Shown: positions 16,596 through 27,215, counted from the stretch's first letter. The stretch is 64,000 bases of DNA from Enterococcus devriesei (GCF_001885905.1 NZ_JXKM01000012.1:20148-84147), one strand, 5' to 3'. Translations and numbers: made by a program. The notes: generated from the letters alone by a model not told the origin.

Positions 16596-18236
16596 TTATT
16601 CAGCATCAAGCACTTGGTATTCTGGATACCATTTCATCTCTTCTACCGCTTGCTTGATGTCTTTGATTTCTTCTTTATTTAATTTTTGATCCACAACGCT
16701 TTTTGCTACGACTTCAGCGATTGTTTGAGAGAATTCGGTTAGTTTTGATACAGGTGGCAAGACAGCGGCTCCTGGTTTGCTTGTATCAACGATTCCGCCT
16801 AGCGCATGACTGGCTTGTGACAAGGTTTCGCCTGTTACACGAGTAGCCGTTGAAGCAATGATCCCTAAACCTAGGCCTGGATACATCAAGGCATTATTGG
16901 CTTGACCAATTTGATAAGTCACACCTTTGTATTCTACGTCAGCCGCTGGAATCCCCGTTCCGATCAACGCTTTGCCGTCTGTCCATTTGATTAGGTCTTC
17001 CGCTGTTGCTTCAGCCAATTTTGTTGGGTTAGACAATGGGAAAATAATTGGACGTTCTGTATTTGCCGCTAACTCTTTCACAATTTCTTCAGTAAAGGCG
17101 CCTGGTTGAGTGGAAGTCCCAATAATGATCGTTGGGTGGATCGCTTTGACTGCGGCAGCTAGATTCGTTAATTCATCTGCATTTGAAAACTCACTGCGTT
17201 GACGGACAAAATCTTTTTGGCCAGGTGTCAATTCTTCTGTGTCTTCAAACAAGACCCCTTGTTTGTCCACCATGTAGAAATGTTTCCGCGCTTCTGCTTC
17301 TGATAAGCCTTGACGTTTCATTTCATCCAATAATTGATTAGCGATTCCGACACCGGCTGTTCCGGCACCAAAGGTCATGACTGTTTGTTTCGTCAAATCT
17401 TCTTGGGAAATATTCAATGCGCCTAGAACACCGGCTAAAACAACGATCCCAGTCCCTTGAATATCATCATTAAACGTTGTGATTCTATCTTGGTATTTTT
17501 CTAAAATATTTGCAGCATTTGAACGGCCGAAGTCTTCCCAGTGTAGTAACACTTCAGGAAATAAATCTTCTACTGCTTCGACGAATTGATCAATCATGGC
17601 ATAATATTTGTCTCCGTAGACACGCTCATGTTGATTACCTAGATACAATGGATCATTCAATAATTCTTGATTGTTTGTTCCTGCGTCGATAGATACCGGT
17701 AATACTTGGGCGGGATTGATTCCGGCAGCAGCCGTGTAAACCATCAATTTACCGATGGCGATATCGACACCGTTCACGCCCCAATCGCCGATGCCTAAAA
17801 TTCCTTCCGCATCAGTTACAACGATTAAGCGAATATCACGACCTGCGGCTGCATTTTTCAAGCTGTCTTTGATACTTTCAGGATCATCAACAGAAAGAAA
17901 AGCCGCATCTTGTGGTTCAACGAATAATTCATTGTATTGTTCGATTGAATCAGCCACTGTTGGATCATAAACGATCGGCATAAATTCAACGACGTGTTGG
18001 CCCATTAATTTGTAAAACAGTGTACGGTTGGTGTTAAAGATTTCCATCAAGAAGAGACGTTTTTCTAAATCCGTCGTCTTACTTAAATATTGACCGTAGG
18101 TTTGGACGGCTTGTTGTTCGAGTGTTTGAACTTTTGCTGGTAACATGCCGGTTAACCCGTATTGTTCCCGTTCTTCTTTCGTGAACGCAGTACCTTTATT
18201 TAAAAATGGATTGTTTAAAATTTCGATTCCTCTCAT
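16596..18236 (-). CDS. mleS: Malolactic enzyme
   Basis: NAD- and Mn-dependent decarboxylation of L-malate to L-lactate and CO2 without release of pyruvate. The 546-residue sequence has the malic enzyme fold: catalytic Tyr region [32 protein letters not shown] with the metal-linked Asp, the Lys region [22 protein letters not shown], and the NAD motif [11 protein letters not shown]. The N terminus [14 protein letters not shown] is typical of MleS rather than malic enzymes MaeE. AGGAGG precedes the ATG. It is first in a two-gene operon with mleP and divergent from mleR. Confidence 0.94.
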   Translation of the reverse strand: MRGIEILNNPFLNKGTAFTKEEREQYGLTGMLPAKVQTLEQQAVQTYGQYLSKTTDLEKRLFLMEIFNTNRTLFYKLMGQHVVEFMPIVYDPTVADSIEQYNELFVEPQDAAFLSVDDPESIKDSLKNAAAGRDIRLIVVTDAEGILGIGDWGVNGVDIAIGKLMVYTAAAGINPAQVLPVSIDAGTNNQELLNDPLYLGNQHERVYGDKYYAMIDQFVEAVEDLFPEVLLHWEDFGRSNAANILEKYQDRITTFNDDIQGTGIVVLAGVLGALNISQEDLTKQTVMTFGAGTAGVGIANQLLDEMKRQGLSEAEARKHFYMVDKQGVLFEDTEELTPGQKDFVRQRSEFSNADELTNLAAAVKAIHPTIIIGTSTQPGAFTEEIVKELAANTERPIIFPLSNPTKLAEATAEDLIKWTDGKALIGTGIPAADVEYKGVTYQIGQANNALMYPGLGLGIIASTATRVTGETLSQASHALGGIVDTSKPGAAVLPPVSKLTEFSQTIAEVVAKSVVDQKLNKEEIKDIKQAVEEMKWYPEYQVLDAE

Positions 18237-18267
18237 TTTGTCTTCCTCCTTATTGATTACACTTAGG

Positions 18268-18358
18268 AGAATACGCGCCTTTGCCGACTATAGTCAAAAC
18301 AAATGATTGTAATAAATTTTATTTATATGATAATCTGATTTCACAAAAGGAGATTATT
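18268..18358. promoter_or_regulatory. Divergent mleS/mleR promoter region
   Basis: On the minus strand TTGACT (18292-18297 complement), 18 bases and TATTCT (18268-18273 complement) form the mleS promoter. An AT-rich imperfect palindrome around ATAAATTTTATTTAT at 18313-18327 lies in the mleR promoter space and could be the LysR-type MleR site. Confidence 0.55.
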
Positions 18359-19273
18359 ATGAATTTTAAAGACTTAGAATACTTCCAACGCTTAGTTCGC
18401 GAGAAAAATTTTACGAAAGTCGCGAAAGCCTTTCAAGTAAGTCAGCCCACGATTACCTACGCCGTGAAACGGCTGGAAGATGAGCTGGGAACTGAACTCG
18501 TTTATCGTGACCAATCTCATAAACAATTGATTATTACTCAATCTGGTTTAGTTCTTTCTCGCCATATTTCAAATATCTTGAAAGAATTGACGATCGCCGT
18601 TACCGAAATTGATCGCTTGAAGGAAGAAACCTTGGATTTTGGTCTGCCACCGATCATTGGTAATTTCTATTTTCCAAAATTGTCCTCCTACCTTTTTAAA
18701 AATAATTTGATGAGCCACATCCATTTAGTCGATGGCGGTTCACGTGATCTCTACGGTCTTTTACGCCGCGGTAAGATCGATTTGGCCCTTTTAGGCTCTA
18801 CTCAGCCAATTCGTGATGATGAATTAACCAGTGAACTGCTAGTCGAGAAGAAATTTATGATTGTGGTCAGCCCGCAGCACCCTTTGGCAGCCCGCAAAGA
18901 AGTCGCCTTTGCTGAACTTAAAGATGAACCCTTTGTGTTGCTGAATGAACACTATGTCCACCCTACCGCCTTTAAAAAAATGGCCCAGCAGGCACATTTT
19001 GAACCACAAATTATTTATCAAAATAGTAATTTAAATATTTTAAAAGGCATGATCAGGGAACAAATCGGAATTGGCTTTTTAGCGGAGCTGGCAATCTCGC
19101 CTGAGGATAAGTTAGTGACGATCCCTATCACCGATAGCCCACAGCCTACTTTTATGATCTCACTGGTTCAACGAGAACAAATTTTAGATTCTACTATTCG
19201 TGCACAATTAATTGAATTGATCCGTGAATTCAGCACAAACGACATCAATAAAAAAAACGAAGAAATCCGCTAA
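18359..19273 (+). CDS. mleR: LysR-family regulator of malolactic fermentation
   Basis: A 304-residue LysR-type regulator with an N-terminal winged helix (FQRLVREKNFTKVAKAFQVSQPTITYAVKRLE) and a C-terminal periplasmic-binding-like effector domain, which in MleR proteins senses malate. Position divergent to mleS-mleP supports the name. The frame is open from further upstream, but AAGGAG lies 6 nt before the ATG at 18359. Its last codons are part of a bidirectional terminator shared with the DegV gene. It is expected to activate mleSP. Confidence 0.9.
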   Translation: MNFKDLEYFQRLVREKNFTKVAKAFQVSQPTITYAVKRLEDELGTELVYRDQSHKQLIITQSGLVLSRHISNILKELTIAVTEIDRLKEETLDFGLPPIIGNFYFPKLSSYLFKNNLMSHIHLVDGGSRDLYGLLRRGKIDLALLGSTQPIRDDELTSELLVEKKFMIVVSPQHPLAARKEVAFAELKDEPFVLLNEHYVHPTAFKKMAQQAHFEPQIIYQNSNLNILKGMIREQIGIGFLAELAISPEDKLVTIPITDSPQPTFMISLVQREQILDSTIRAQLIELIREFSTNDINKKNEEIR

Positions 19274-19293
19274 ATGGGATTTCTTCGTTTTTT
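19252..19293. terminator. Bidirectional terminator overlapping the mleR stop
   Basis: The arms 19252-19268 and 19277-19293 (AACGAAGAAATCC core) pair perfectly, with A and T runs at the outer ends. It lies between convergent mleR and degV. Confidence 0.9.
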
Positions 19294-19298
19294 TATTA

Positions 19299-20165
19299 TT
19301 AGTTGCGTTTTTCACCACGAGTAAAGACGGCAATACAACCAAGTCCAGTGTGACTAGAAATCGTGGTCCCTAACGGAAAGATCCGAACCTCTTTTGGTTG
19401 GATACTCTCTTCTAGATGACGTTTAACCTCTTCTGCCCCAACTTGGTCGGCACTAGTCGTAATAAAAATCGTTTGGTTCGCTGGATCCGTCGTTGCTTCA
19501 CTGATTTTATCAGCGACTAATTGCAACGCCTTTTTGCGGCCTCGGATTTTTTCGACATTTTGCAGCTTGCCTTCCACATCAACGGTGATGATCGGCTTAA
19601 TATTCATTAAACCACCAATCGCAGCGCTGGTTTTAGAAATACGCCCGCCTCGTTGTAAATGATGCAAATCATCCACAGTCACCCAATGATGATACGTCAA
19701 TTTATTCTCTTCCAGCCATTCATACAACTCTTGCAGCGACATGCCTGCTTGTTGTTTTTGAGCCGCTTCATAGACCATTAGTCCTTCGCCGCCGCTGGCT
19801 GCCAAAGAATCCACTACCAAGACTTCCGCCTCAGGTAAATCCTCTTTCAATATTTCGACTGCCTGCATCGCGCTTTGGTAAGAGCCGCTTAAACCAGACG
19901 AGAAGCAAATATATAAAACAGGAATATTCTTCTCCGCGTAGCTACGGAAAAATTCAACATAGCGCCCTACATTGACTTGTGAAGTCGTCGGCATCGCGCC
20001 ATCTTTGATCTTTTGATAGAACTCGTCAATCTTAAAATTACGACCTAAATCATCGGCCATCTCTGTCCCATTAACTTCCACATACATCGAAATAAAATCA
20101 ACCTTGATTTCTTCTAATAATGTATATGGCAGGTCACAACATGAATCCGTCAGAATCTGATACAT
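19299..20165 (-). CDS. DegV-family fatty-acid-binding protein
   Basis: A 288-residue cytoplasmic DegV protein. Family members bind a fatty acid; the FakB subset feeds fatty acids to the kinase FakA. Seen are the N-terminal LTDSCCDLP, PTTSQVN, CFSSGLSGSYQSA, VDSLAASGGEG and the GRISKT segment. Whether it is a true FakB is not decided by the sequence. GGAGG precedes the ATG, and it is followed by the shared terminator with mleR. Confidence 0.92.
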   Translation of the reverse strand: MYQILTDSCCDLPYTLLEEIKVDFISMYVEVNGTEMADDLGRNFKIDEFYQKIKDGAMPTTSQVNVGRYVEFFRSYAEKNIPVLYICFSSGLSGSYQSAMQAVEILKEDLPEAEVLVVDSLAASGGEGLMVYEAAQKQQAGMSLQELYEWLEENKLTYHHWVTVDDLHHLQRGGRISKTSAAIGGLMNIKPIITVDVEGKLQNVEKIRGRKKALQLVADKISEATTDPANQTIFITTSADQVGAEEVKRHLEESIQPKEVRIFPLGTTISSHTGLGCIAVFTRGEKRN

Positions 20166-20242
20166 TTTTAAAATCCTCCAAATACCCGCTTATAATAGTA
20201 AATCTATTTTACTAGATATTCGGTTGCTTGTCTCACAATATG

Positions 20243-21535
20243 TTAGATTTGTGCCCAGACACTCTCAAGAATATTCGTTTGTGTCCGATCTGGCCCTACT
20301 GAGAAGGTTGAGATCCGAACACCAACCAGTTCAGAAACCCGACGCACATAGTTCCGAGCGTTTTCCGGCAAGTCCGCTAACGTACGACAACCAGTGATAT
20401 CTTCACTCCAGCCAGGTAATTCTTCATAAACTGGTTTGCAGCGATTCAATTCCTTCAAGCTCGCTGGGTAATGATAGATCAATTCACCATCTAATTCATA
20501 AGCGGTACAAATTTTAACAGTTTCAAGTCCGCTTAAGACATCAATCGAATTCAACGATAGGTTCGTGATCCCTGAAACGCGTTTAGAGTGACGCATCACG
20601 ACCGTATCAAACCAGCCAACCCGACGTGGACGCCCAGTCGTCGTTCCATATTCACGACCAACTTCACGAATTTGATTTCCAACTTCGTCATTTAATTCTG
20701 TTGGGAACGGTCCATCACCGACTCGTGAGGTATAGGCTTTACATACGCCTACCACTTTATTGATCTTCGCTGGTCCAACGCCGCTACCGATCGTTACTCC
20801 ACCGGCTACCGGGTTAGAAGATGTCACGAAAGGATACGTTCCTTGATCGATATCCAGCATAACTCCCTGCGCCCCTTCAAAAAGGACACGTTTGCCTTGG
20901 TCCAGTGCATCATTCAAGATGACGGAAGTATCCGTCACATATTGCTTGATCTGTTGACCGTAGTCATAATATTCTTCAAAGATATCATCGAAGTTCATCG
21001 CTTCATCATCAAACATCTTGACGAATTGACGATTCTTTTCCTCTAAGTTGATCTTCAAACGCTCTTCAAAAATTTCTCTGTCTAGCAAGTCCGCGATCCG
21101 AATACCGACGCGGGCCGCTTTATCCATATAAGCCGGTCCGATCCCTTTGATGGTCGTACCGATCTTGTTCTCGCCTTTGGCATCTTCTTGTAATTGATCC
21201 AATTTAATATGATAAGGCAAAATAACATGGGCACGGTCAGAAATGCGTAAATTATCTGTTTTGATCCCGCGTTCATGTAAATAAGCTAATTCTGTCACTA
21301 ATGATTTTGGATTGACGACTACACCGTTTCCAATGACACTGGTTTTATCCGCATAGAAAATCCCAGACGGAATCAAGTGTAATTTATATGTTTCATTGTC
21401 AAATTTGATTGTATGACCTGCATTGTCTCCACCTTGGTAACGAGCAATGACTTCCGCATTCTCACTTAAAAAATCCGTGATCTTTCCTTTTCCTTCATCG
21501 CCCCACTGCGTCCCTACAACTACTACAGATGACAT
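20243..21535 (-). CDS. purA: Adenylosuccinate synthetase
   Basis: Joins IMP and aspartate with GTP to make adenylosuccinate, the first step from IMP to AMP. The 430-residue sequence has the P-loop-like [12 protein letters not shown], the catalytic His in [25 protein letters not shown], the IMP-binding [10 protein letters not shown] loop and the C-terminal [13 protein letters not shown]. It is monocistronic, with its own promoter and possible PurBoxes upstream. guaB, which makes the competing GMP branch, lies on the other arm at 58,673. Confidence 0.97.
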   Translation of the reverse strand: MSSVVVVGTQWGDEGKGKITDFLSENAEVIARYQGGDNAGHTIKFDNETYKLHLIPSGIFYADKTSVIGNGVVVNPKSLVTELAYLHERGIKTDNLRISDRAHVILPYHIKLDQLQEDAKGENKIGTTIKGIGPAYMDKAARVGIRIADLLDREIFEERLKINLEEKNRQFVKMFDDEAMNFDDIFEEYYDYGQQIKQYVTDTSVILNDALDQGKRVLFEGAQGVMLDIDQGTYPFVTSSNPVAGGVTIGSGVGPAKINKVVGVCKAYTSRVGDGPFPTELNDEVGNQIREVGREYGTTTGRPRRVGWFDTVVMRHSKRVSGITNLSLNSIDVLSGLETVKICTAYELDGELIYHYPASLKELNRCKPVYEELPGWSEDITGCRTLADLPENARNYVRRVSELVGVRISTFSVGPDRTQTNILESVWAQI

Positions 21536-21571
21536 CTGAACACCTCATTTTATTTTATTTAATCCTGAACC

Positions 21572-21600
21572 ATTGTAACAAGAATAGCGCAATCTTTCAA
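21572..21600 (-). promoter_or_regulatory. purA promoter
   Basis: On the minus strand TTGAAA (complement of 21595-21600), a 17-base spacer and TACAAT (complement of 21572-21577), about 37 bp before the purA start. Confidence 0.75.
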
Positions 21601-21602
21601 TG

Positions 21603-21657
21603 AAAATTCGAATATTAGAATTGAATGATTCTAAAAAACGGCTAAATCACGAACATT
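21603..21657. promoter_or_regulatory. Candidate PurR boxes upstream of purA
   Basis: Two sites resemble the B. subtilis PurBox core CGAA: ATATTCGAATTTT on the minus strand (21603-21615) and AATCACGAACATT on the plus strand (21645-21657), each with about two changes from consensus. They are in inverted order just upstream of the -35 box, but the 29-base gap is longer than the usual 16-17. Confidence 0.35.
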
Positions 21658-21787
21658 ATTTTTAAAAGCAAGAAAAATTCCCGCTAACTCAAGACAAGAG
21701 AAAGCCTACACGAGCTCGCTCAGCTTTTTGCCAGTTTTTCTGCTCGCTTTATTGAGATTAGAAAAAAGGTAGGCGTAACGACAATCA

Positions 21788-21818
21788 GAATCATTTTTTG
21801 TTTTTGGAAAAATGATTC
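21788..21818. repeat. Intergenic hairpin repeat, copy 3
   Basis: GAATCATTTTT (21788-21798) pairs perfectly with AAAAATGATTC (21808-21818). The arms match copies 1 and 2 at 9001-9198 closely. Confidence 0.7.
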
Positions 21819-21872
21819 CCTAATTAGGAGTCAGCTGAGCAATCAGGCTAACCCCTTATACTCCTGTAAAGA

Positions 21873-21904
21873 TAAAAAAACTCCGCCAGTTTTTACTAGC
21901 GGAG
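21873..21904 (-). terminator. dnaB terminator
   Basis: CTCCGC (21881-21886) pairs with GCGGAG (21899-21904); the A run on the left reads as a T run on the minus strand. Confidence 0.75.
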
Positions 21905-21935
21905 AATGCTTTTCATTTATAACAAAAGACTAACA

Positions 21936-23297
21936 TTAAAATTCTGCTCTTGGTGACAGTGACGAGAATTTATTGTATTCCTTAATAAAGAGTAATTCTA
22001 CCGTTCCTCGTGCACCGCTCCGGTTTTTCTCAATGATCACTTCGATGACATTCCGATTAGCAACTGAATCTTCCTCTTCTTCACCTTCCCGCTCGTAATA
22101 ATCATCACGATATAAAAAGGCTACGATGTCAGCATCTTGTTCAATTGACCCTGATTCCCGGATGTCACTTAGAACCGGACGTTTGTCCTGACGTTGCTCT
22201 ACGCCACGAGAAAGCTGTGACAATGCAATGATCGGTACTTTTAATTCTTTTGCTAATTTTTTTAACTGTCGTGAAATCTCCGAAACCTCTTGTTGTCGAT
22301 TTTCGCGACCAGTTCCTTCAATTAGTTGCAGATAGTCGATCAGGATCAATCCTAGATTGCCCTTTTCTTTCGCTAGTTTATGACATTTTGCCCGAATCTC
22401 AGAAATCTTGATCCCCGGTGTGTCATCAATAAAAATATTGGCTCGCGACAAGCTCCCCATCGCAACGATCAAGTTTTGCCATTCTTCTTCTGAAAGTTGA
22501 CCGGTTCGCAAATGACTCGCCTCAATCGATCCTTCCGCGCAAAGCATCCGGTTAACAAGGGATTCCGCTCCCATTTCCAAACTGAAGATCGCCACGGATT
22601 TATCGGTTTTAGTCCCAACATTTTGCGCAATATTTAACGCAAACGCCGTCTTACCTACGGCTGGACGAGCTGCTAGGATGATCAATTCTTCCGATTGCAG
22701 TCCTGCGGTCATTTTATCAAGTGCCGCATAACCGGTCGGCAACCCGGTGATTTCCTCATCGTTGCGGGCTAATTGATCGATATTTTCGATCGCCGTATTC
22801 AAGACCTCACTGATGGTCAAAAAACCGCTCTTATTGCGTCTTTCGGAGACTTCCATAATATTACGCTCAGCAGTGTCTAAGATCGTCTGAACGTCGTCTC
22901 CTTGCTCGAAACCTTCTGTTACGATGTTGGTAGCTGTTTGAATCAGATTTCGTAACAGTGACTTCTCTTCCACGATCTTCGCGTAGTAACCGACATTAGC
23001 CGCGGTGGGAACACTTAAAGCCAATTCGGATAGGTAACTTAATCCGCCGGCATCTTCTAATTGATTCTGTTGTTCCAATAATTCTTTGACCGTGATCACA
23101 TCAATGGCTTCATTGCGGTCATTTAACTGAATCATTCCGCGAAAAATCAGCTGATGGCCGCGGCGATAAAAATCTTCTGGAACTATGTACTCCATGGCCG
23201 TAATCAAAGCATCAGTCTCCAAAAAAATAGAGCCTAAAGTCGCTTGTTCGGCTTCAATGCTTTGGGGTGGCACACGATCTTGTAACATTTCGCTCAT
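21936..23297 (-). CDS. dnaB: Replicative DNA helicase DnaB
   Basis: Hexameric 5'-3' helicase that opens DNA at the replication fork (called dnaC in B. subtilis). The 453-residue sequence has the N-terminal primase-binding helical domain starting PPQSIEAEQATLGS, then the RecA-like core with Walker A ARPAVGKTAFALNIA, Walker B LILIDYLQL and the arginine-finger segment RSGARGTVELLF. It is read toward the terminus, following rplI and gdpP. A hairpin before it may reduce read-through from rplI. Confidence 0.97.
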   Translation of the reverse strand: MSEMLQDRVPPQSIEAEQATLGSIFLETDALITAMEYIVPEDFYRRGHQLIFRGMIQLNDRNEAIDVITVKELLEQQNQLEDAGGLSYLSELALSVPTAANVGYYAKIVEEKSLLRNLIQTATNIVTEGFEQGDDVQTILDTAERNIMEVSERRNKSGFLTISEVLNTAIENIDQLARNDEEITGLPTGYAALDKMTAGLQSEELIILAARPAVGKTAFALNIAQNVGTKTDKSVAIFSLEMGAESLVNRMLCAEGSIEASHLRTGQLSEEEWQNLIVAMGSLSRANIFIDDTPGIKISEIRAKCHKLAKEKGNLGLILIDYLQLIEGTGRENRQQEVSEISRQLKKLAKELKVPIIALSQLSRGVEQRQDKRPVLSDIRESGSIEQDADIVAFLYRDDYYEREGEEEEDSVANRNVIEVIIEKNRSGARGTVELLFIKEYNKFSSLSPRAEF

Positions 23298-23355
23298 GTT
23301 TGTTTACGCTCCTCTACGTCCATCTATTTTACAGAATCTAACGCCTAAATACAAC

Positions 23356-23402
23356 AAAGAGTATGAGGGATTCTCTGAAATTCAGGAATACTCATACTCT
23401 TT
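23356..23402 (-). terminator. Hairpin between rplI and dnaB
   Basis: AAAGAGTATGAG (23356-23367) pairs with CTCATACTCTTT (23391-23402), enclosing a smaller CTGAA/TTCAG hairpin. The T-rich tail on the minus strand is weak, so it may be a partial terminator or a processing site. Confidence 0.6.
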
Positions 23403-23423
23403 AGTATTTACTCAGCTAATGGA

Positions 23424-23876
23424 TTATTCTTCCACCACGTGGACCTTAATGATTCCTTCAACTTCTGGATGAAGTTTGACAGGGACTTTCGTATAGCCTA
23501 ACGTGCGGATTGGATTTTCCAATTCGATTTTGCGTTTATCTAGTTTCAAATCAAATTGTTTCTTCAAGCCTTCAGCAATTTGTTTTGACGGGATCGAACC
23601 GAATAAACGGCCGTCTTCGCCACCTTTGGCTTTGATTTCAACGACGGTTGTTTCTTTTGCTAAAAAGTCAGCTAGCTCTTTGGCTTCGGCTAAGACTTCA
23701 GCTGCTTTTTTATCTTGAGCTTTCTTCTGTCCACTTAACTCAGAAATACTGCTTTTATTTGCTTCCTTCGCCAAGTTATTTTTCAATAAATAATTTTGTG
23801 CATAGCCTGTTGGGACTTCTTTGATATCGCCCTTTTTCCCTTTACCTTTAACGTCTTGCAAAAAAATTACTTTCAT
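23424..23876 (-). CDS. rplI: 50S ribosomal protein bL9
   Basis: Ribosomal protein that binds domain V of 23S rRNA and reaches across to the 30S subunit. The 150-residue sequence has [34 protein letters not shown], the long linking helix and the C-terminal domain [20 protein letters not shown]. Its start overlaps the end of gdpP by 4 bp (ATGA), so the two are coupled, a conserved arrangement in Firmicutes. Confidence 0.97.
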   Translation of the reverse strand: MKVIFLQDVKGKGKKGDIKEVPTGYAQNYLLKNNLAKEANKSSISELSGQKKAQDKKAAEVLAEAKELADFLAKETTVVEIKAKGGEDGRLFGSIPSKQIAEGLKKQFDLKLDKRKIELENPIRTLGYTKVPVKLHPEVEGIIKVHVVEE

Positions 23877-25837
23877 TCTTCTGTCCCCTCCGTTAATTGC
23901 TTATTAATAGCCTCTAGCAGTTGCTCTTTTGCCTGAGCGATCGTACTATCGGATAACTGTGTCGCCGCATTGGTAAAATGACCGCCGCCGCCTAACATTT
24001 CCATCACTACTTGGACATTAATCGTCCCAGAGCTCCGTGCACTGATAGCGATGACTCCATCCGTTCGCTTAATGATAACAAACGCTGCGTTGATGTCCGC
24101 CATCGATAAAAGGGTATCCGCCGTTTTCGCTGCGGTGACACTGTCATATTCTTGGCTATCTGTACCTGTAGCGACCACGATATCGTCTCTTACATATTCA
24201 CTTTCACCCACTAGCTTACTAATTTCTAAATAGGATTGAATATCGGTACTCAATAAATATTGTACTAAAGAAGCATCCGCTCCACAAGTCTTTAAATAAC
24301 TAGCGACATCAAATGTTCGAGCAGTCGTTCGGACGGCGAAATTCTTCGTATCGACGGTGATCCCAGCAAGTAGCAAAGTGGCCTCCATCTTACTCATCCG
24401 CTGTCCTTCATTACTTTCAAACTGAATCAGTTCCGTCACTAGTTCAGAAGCTGAAGAAGCCGATGATTCAATATAGGTCAGCAAAGAATTTCCAGGAAAC
24501 TCTTCTCCTCTACGATGATGATCAATAATCACGATATTCTCAAACTGTTCATACAAATCTTGGTCAATCGATAAAGACGGTCGATGATAGTCCACCATTA
24601 CTAACAGATCACCTGGTTTTCGCGATCTTTTAGCAGCATCCGGAGCGATCAATAGTTCTTCTAGTTCACCATTTCCATGAATCTCTTCTAAACAGCGTTC
24701 CACATCCGGAATGGTTTCCTCTTCGTTAATCACGATACGTACTTTTTTATCATGGTAACGAGCGAGACAAGCCACCCCAAACGCTGAACCAATCGCGTCC
24801 ATATCCGGAAAACGATGTCCCATCACAAAAACATTGCCCGTTTGATTAAATACGTTTTTCAAGGCCGTTGACATCGCTCGTGAGCGTACTCTTGTCCGTT
24901 TTGCGGCACTGGCTGAATTGCCTCCATAAAAGACTGGCTTTTGGTCTTCCGCAGCATTTTTTACCACCACTTGATCGCCGCCGCGAACCAAAGCGATATC
25001 TAAATTATTCTGAGCCTCGTCACCGATTACTTCCAGCGACTCTGTTCCATAGCTGATTCCCATGCTGACAGTAATCAACATATCTTGCTTTTCGGCAGAC
25101 ACTCGAATATGTTCCAATAAATCAAAATTATTTTCGATCATTTTTTCTAAATCATCATACCGTGCAAAAATGAAAAAGCGCTCGGCATTTACGCGTTTGT
25201 AGAAAATTCGATAGGAATCCATCCAATCAGAAATGATCGTTGTAATAAATGAATTCAAATTTGAAATTTCTTTATCATCTCGACGATCAATCACATCATC
25301 ATAATTATCGACTGACAGGATTCCAACAACCGCTTGTTGCTGCTTCTCTTTGTTTTCTAGTGCATATTCCTTCGTAATATCAATTAAATAGACGACCCGT
25401 TTTTCCTTATCTAACTCAAAATGATAGAGAATATCATCTATTTTATAAATACTTTTACCTTTTTCCGCTCGCTGCAATAATTCATTTACCATATCTTGTT
25501 GATCTGCTTGTGACAAATGCTGCACCTTTTCCGTGATTGCAGGATTCATCCAAGTAAAGTTTTGCGACTCATCCCAAGCAATGATTCCTACGGGCATATC
25601 AACAGAAACATAATCCATTGCTTCTTGTGCTTTGCTTGAAGCGTACTGGATTTTTTGTTGATTGGTTAATTCAATCCGATTACGTAAGGCAATGGTATAA
25701 ATCCATAGTAACAGATCGATTATTATAACAATTGCCGCTGTCAAAACAGTAAAGGGCAGTAAAAAAATGGCCGTTAATTGAATTAACAGTAAACAGAATA
25801 ATAAAAAGGACCACTTTAAACGAGGATTCTTTTTCAT
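23873..25837 (-). CDS. gdpP: Cyclic-di-AMP phosphodiesterase GdpP
   Basis: Membrane-bound enzyme that hydrolyses c-di-AMP to pApA and so tunes osmolyte uptake, wall stress and beta-lactam tolerance. In order: two N-terminal hydrophobic helices (about 10-50), a PAS domain (about 70-150), a degenerate GGDEF domain (about 170-300) and a DHH-DHHA1 domain with DMDAIGS and [11 protein letters not shown], closing with [10 protein letters not shown]. The length of 654 residues is normal. AGGAGG lies 6 nt before the ATG. A parS site lies 61 bp upstream of the start. Confidence 0.95.
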   Translation of the reverse strand: MKKNPRLKWSFLLFCLLLIQLTAIFLLPFTVLTAAIVIIIDLLLWIYTIALRNRIELTNQQKIQYASSKAQEAMDYVSVDMPVGIIAWDESQNFTWMNPAITEKVQHLSQADQQDMVNELLQRAEKGKSIYKIDDILYHFELDKEKRVVYLIDITKEYALENKEKQQQAVVGILSVDNYDDVIDRRDDKEISNLNSFITTIISDWMDSYRIFYKRVNAERFFIFARYDDLEKMIENNFDLLEHIRVSAEKQDMLITVSMGISYGTESLEVIGDEAQNNLDIALVRGGDQVVVKNAAEDQKPVFYGGNSASAAKRTRVRSRAMSTALKNVFNQTGNVFVMGHRFPDMDAIGSAFGVACLARYHDKKVRIVINEEETIPDVERCLEEIHGNGELEELLIAPDAAKRSRKPGDLLVMVDYHRPSLSIDQDLYEQFENIVIIDHHRRGEEFPGNSLLTYIESSASSASELVTELIQFESNEGQRMSKMEATLLLAGITVDTKNFAVRTTARTFDVASYLKTCGADASLVQYLLSTDIQSYLEISKLVGESEYVRDDIVVATGTDSQEYDSVTAAKTADTLLSMADINAAFVIIKRTDGVIAISARSSGTINVQVVMEMLGGGGHFTNAATQLSDSTIAQAKEQLLEAINKQLTEGTEE

Positions 25838-25897
25838 CTTCGGCCTCCTAACAGTGTAATTTTATCACAAACTCTTTTAGCAGGCGACTTTATTGAA

Positions 25898-25913
25898 TGT
25901 TTCACGTGAAACA
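25898..25913. other. parS site 1 (ParB binding)
   Basis: TGTTTCACGTGAAACA is a perfect 16-bp palindrome and fits the B. subtilis parS consensus TGTTNCACGTGAAACA. It lies between gdpP and rpsR, about 10 kb left of dnaA. Confidence 0.9.
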
Positions 25914-25944
25914 AAAAAAGAGACTCCAAAAATTTGAAGTCTCT
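25914..25944 (-). terminator. Terminator of the rpsF-ssb-rpsR operon
   Basis: AGAGACT (25919-25925) pairs with AGTCTCT (25938-25944), followed on the minus strand by a T run that directly abuts parS site 1. Confidence 0.75.
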
Positions 25945-25957
25945 TGTGATAATTTGA

Positions 25958-26194
25958 TTATGCTTCTTCTGATACGAAGGCTAATAACCCCATGATACGA
26001 GCGCGTTTAATAGCAATCGTTAATTTACGTTGGTTTTTAGCACTTGTTCCAGTTACACGACGAGGTAAAATTTTACCACGTTCGCTAATGAAACGTTTTA
26101 ATAATTCGATATTTTTGTAATCGATGTATTCGATATGATTAGCAGCAATATAGTCTACTTTACGACGTTTGCGACCTCTTCTTTGTTGTGCCAT
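25958..26194 (-). CDS. rpsR: 30S ribosomal protein bS18
   Basis: Small-subunit protein that pairs with bS6 on the 30S platform. The 78 residues include CxxC-free [32 protein letters not shown] and [16 protein letters not shown], all typical. It is last in the rpsF-ssb-rpsR operon, with a terminator right after it. Confidence 0.97.
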   Translation of the reverse strand: MAQQRRGRKRRKVDYIAANHIEYIDYKNIELLKRFISERGKILPRRVTGTSAKNQRKLTIAIKRARIMGLLAFVSEEA

Positions 26195-26217
26195 TCCGTT
26201 TCCCTCCTATTCAATTG

Positions 26218-26724
26218 TTAGAATGGTAAATCATCATCTGAAATGTCGATTGAGGACCCACTAAATGGATCTGAATCTCGATCGAAGTCAGGCATAGTGT
26301 TCTTAGCTGACTGAGAGGATTGATTACTATTGTTGTTAAAATTATTCCCTCCGCCTTGGAAACTATCATTAGAACTTGGGTTCTGTTGACGTTGTTCATT
26401 AGCAGAACGAGATTCCAATAATTGGAAGTTCTCAGCAACAACTTCTGTCACATAGACACGTTGCCCTTGCTGATTTTCATAATTTCTGGTTTGGATACGG
26501 CCAGTCACACCTAAAAGAGTTCCTTTGCGCGCATAATTAGCTAAAGTTTCAGCCGATTTCCGCCAAATCACACAATTGATAAAGTCTGCTTCGCGATTTC
26601 CGCTTTGATTCGTAAAATTACGATTCACAGCCAAAGTAAACGTTGCAACACCTGTCCCATTTGCAGTATAACGTAAATCAGGATCCTTTGTTAAACGACC
26701 AACTAGTACAACATTATTAATCAA
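26218..26724 (-). CDS. ssb: Single-stranded DNA-binding protein
   Basis: Tetrameric protein that coats single-stranded DNA in replication, repair and recombination. The OB fold covers about residues 1-110 ([39 protein letters not shown]). It is followed by a Gln/Asn/Ser-rich flexible linker and the acidic tip DISDDDLPF that binds partner proteins. It lies between rpsF and rpsR, the standard order in Firmicutes. Confidence 0.97.
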   Translation of the reverse strand: MINNVVLVGRLTKDPDLRYTANGTGVATFTLAVNRNFTNQSGNREADFINCVIWRKSAETLANYARKGTLLGVTGRIQTRNYENQQGQRVYVTEVVAENFQLLESRSANEQRQQNPSSNDSFQGGGNNFNNNSNQSSQSAKNTMPDFDRDSDPFSGSSIDISDDDLPF

Positions 26725-26751
26725 AGTAAAGCCAGCTCCCTTCTCGTCAAT

Positions 26752-26767
26752 TGTTTCACGTGAAACA
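26752..26767. other. parS site 2 (ParB binding)
   Basis: TGTTTCACGTGAAACA, identical to site 1, lies in the 44-bp gap between rpsF and ssb, one base before the rpsF stop codon region and inside the operon. Confidence 0.9.
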
Positions 26768-26768
26768 A

Positions 26769-27071
26769 TTATTCTTCAATCTTAACGATCATGTGACGAA
26801 TAATATCGTCATTGATTTTTGCAAGACGATCGAATTCGTTAACTGCAGCAGCTGTTGTTGGTGCAGTTGCATTGACGATATGGTAGATACCTTCACGGAA
26901 TCCGTTCATTTCGTACGCGAAACGGCGTTTTTCCCAATCTTTTGAATCGATAATTTCAGCGCCATTATCTTTCAAGATTGTATCGAAACGTTCTACTAAA
27001 GCAGTTTTTGCTTCTTCATCAATGTTCGGACGAATGATGTATGTGATTTCATACTTCGTGTTTTGACTCAT
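26769..27071 (-). CDS. rpsF: 30S ribosomal protein bS6
   Basis: Small-subunit protein that forms a pair with bS18. The 100-residue sequence has [39 protein letters not shown] and the C-terminal [17 protein letters not shown]. It is first in the rpsF-ssb-rpsR operon. GGGAGG precedes the ATG, and a hairpin lies in the leader at 27100-27120. Confidence 0.97.
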   Translation of the reverse strand: MSQNTKYEITYIIRPNIDEEAKTALVERFDTILKDNGAEIIDSKDWEKRRFAYEMNGFREGIYHIVNATAPTTAAAVNEFDRLAKINDDIIRHMIVKIEE

Positions 27072-27099
27072 TGATTTTCACCTCCCTATGGACTATAAG

Positions 27100-27120
27100 G
27101 CTCTTAAATTTTTTAAGAGC
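27100..27120 (-). promoter_or_regulatory. Hairpin in the rpsF leader
   Basis: GCTCTTAAA and TTTAAGAGC are separated by three bases, about 30 nt before the rpsF start. bS6:bS18 bind a structured leader upstream of rpsF in many bacteria; whether this is that element is not certain because the expected bulge was not clearly found. Confidence 0.4.
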
Positions 27121-27215
27121 AAGGAGAGCGATCTAAAAATATATAGACTACTCACAAATATTCATTATACATAATCGTCTTACAAAAATCAAATGTTTCT
27201 TTTCTATAAGTTACG

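Larger units (their letters stand above)
21536..21935. other. 400-bp purA-dnaB intergenic region
   Basis: It holds the purA promoter, candidate PurR boxes, a copy of the GAATCA hairpin family (21788-21818) and the dnaB terminator. The middle (about 21660-21780) has no gene and no feature I can name. Confidence 0.6.

Noticed and set aside
16596..18236. NAD-malic enzyme instead of malolactic enzyme
   Set aside because: The N-terminal [14 protein letters not shown] and linkage to an AEC permease and divergent LysR gene fit mleS; malic enzyme loci of enterococci have a two-component system instead.
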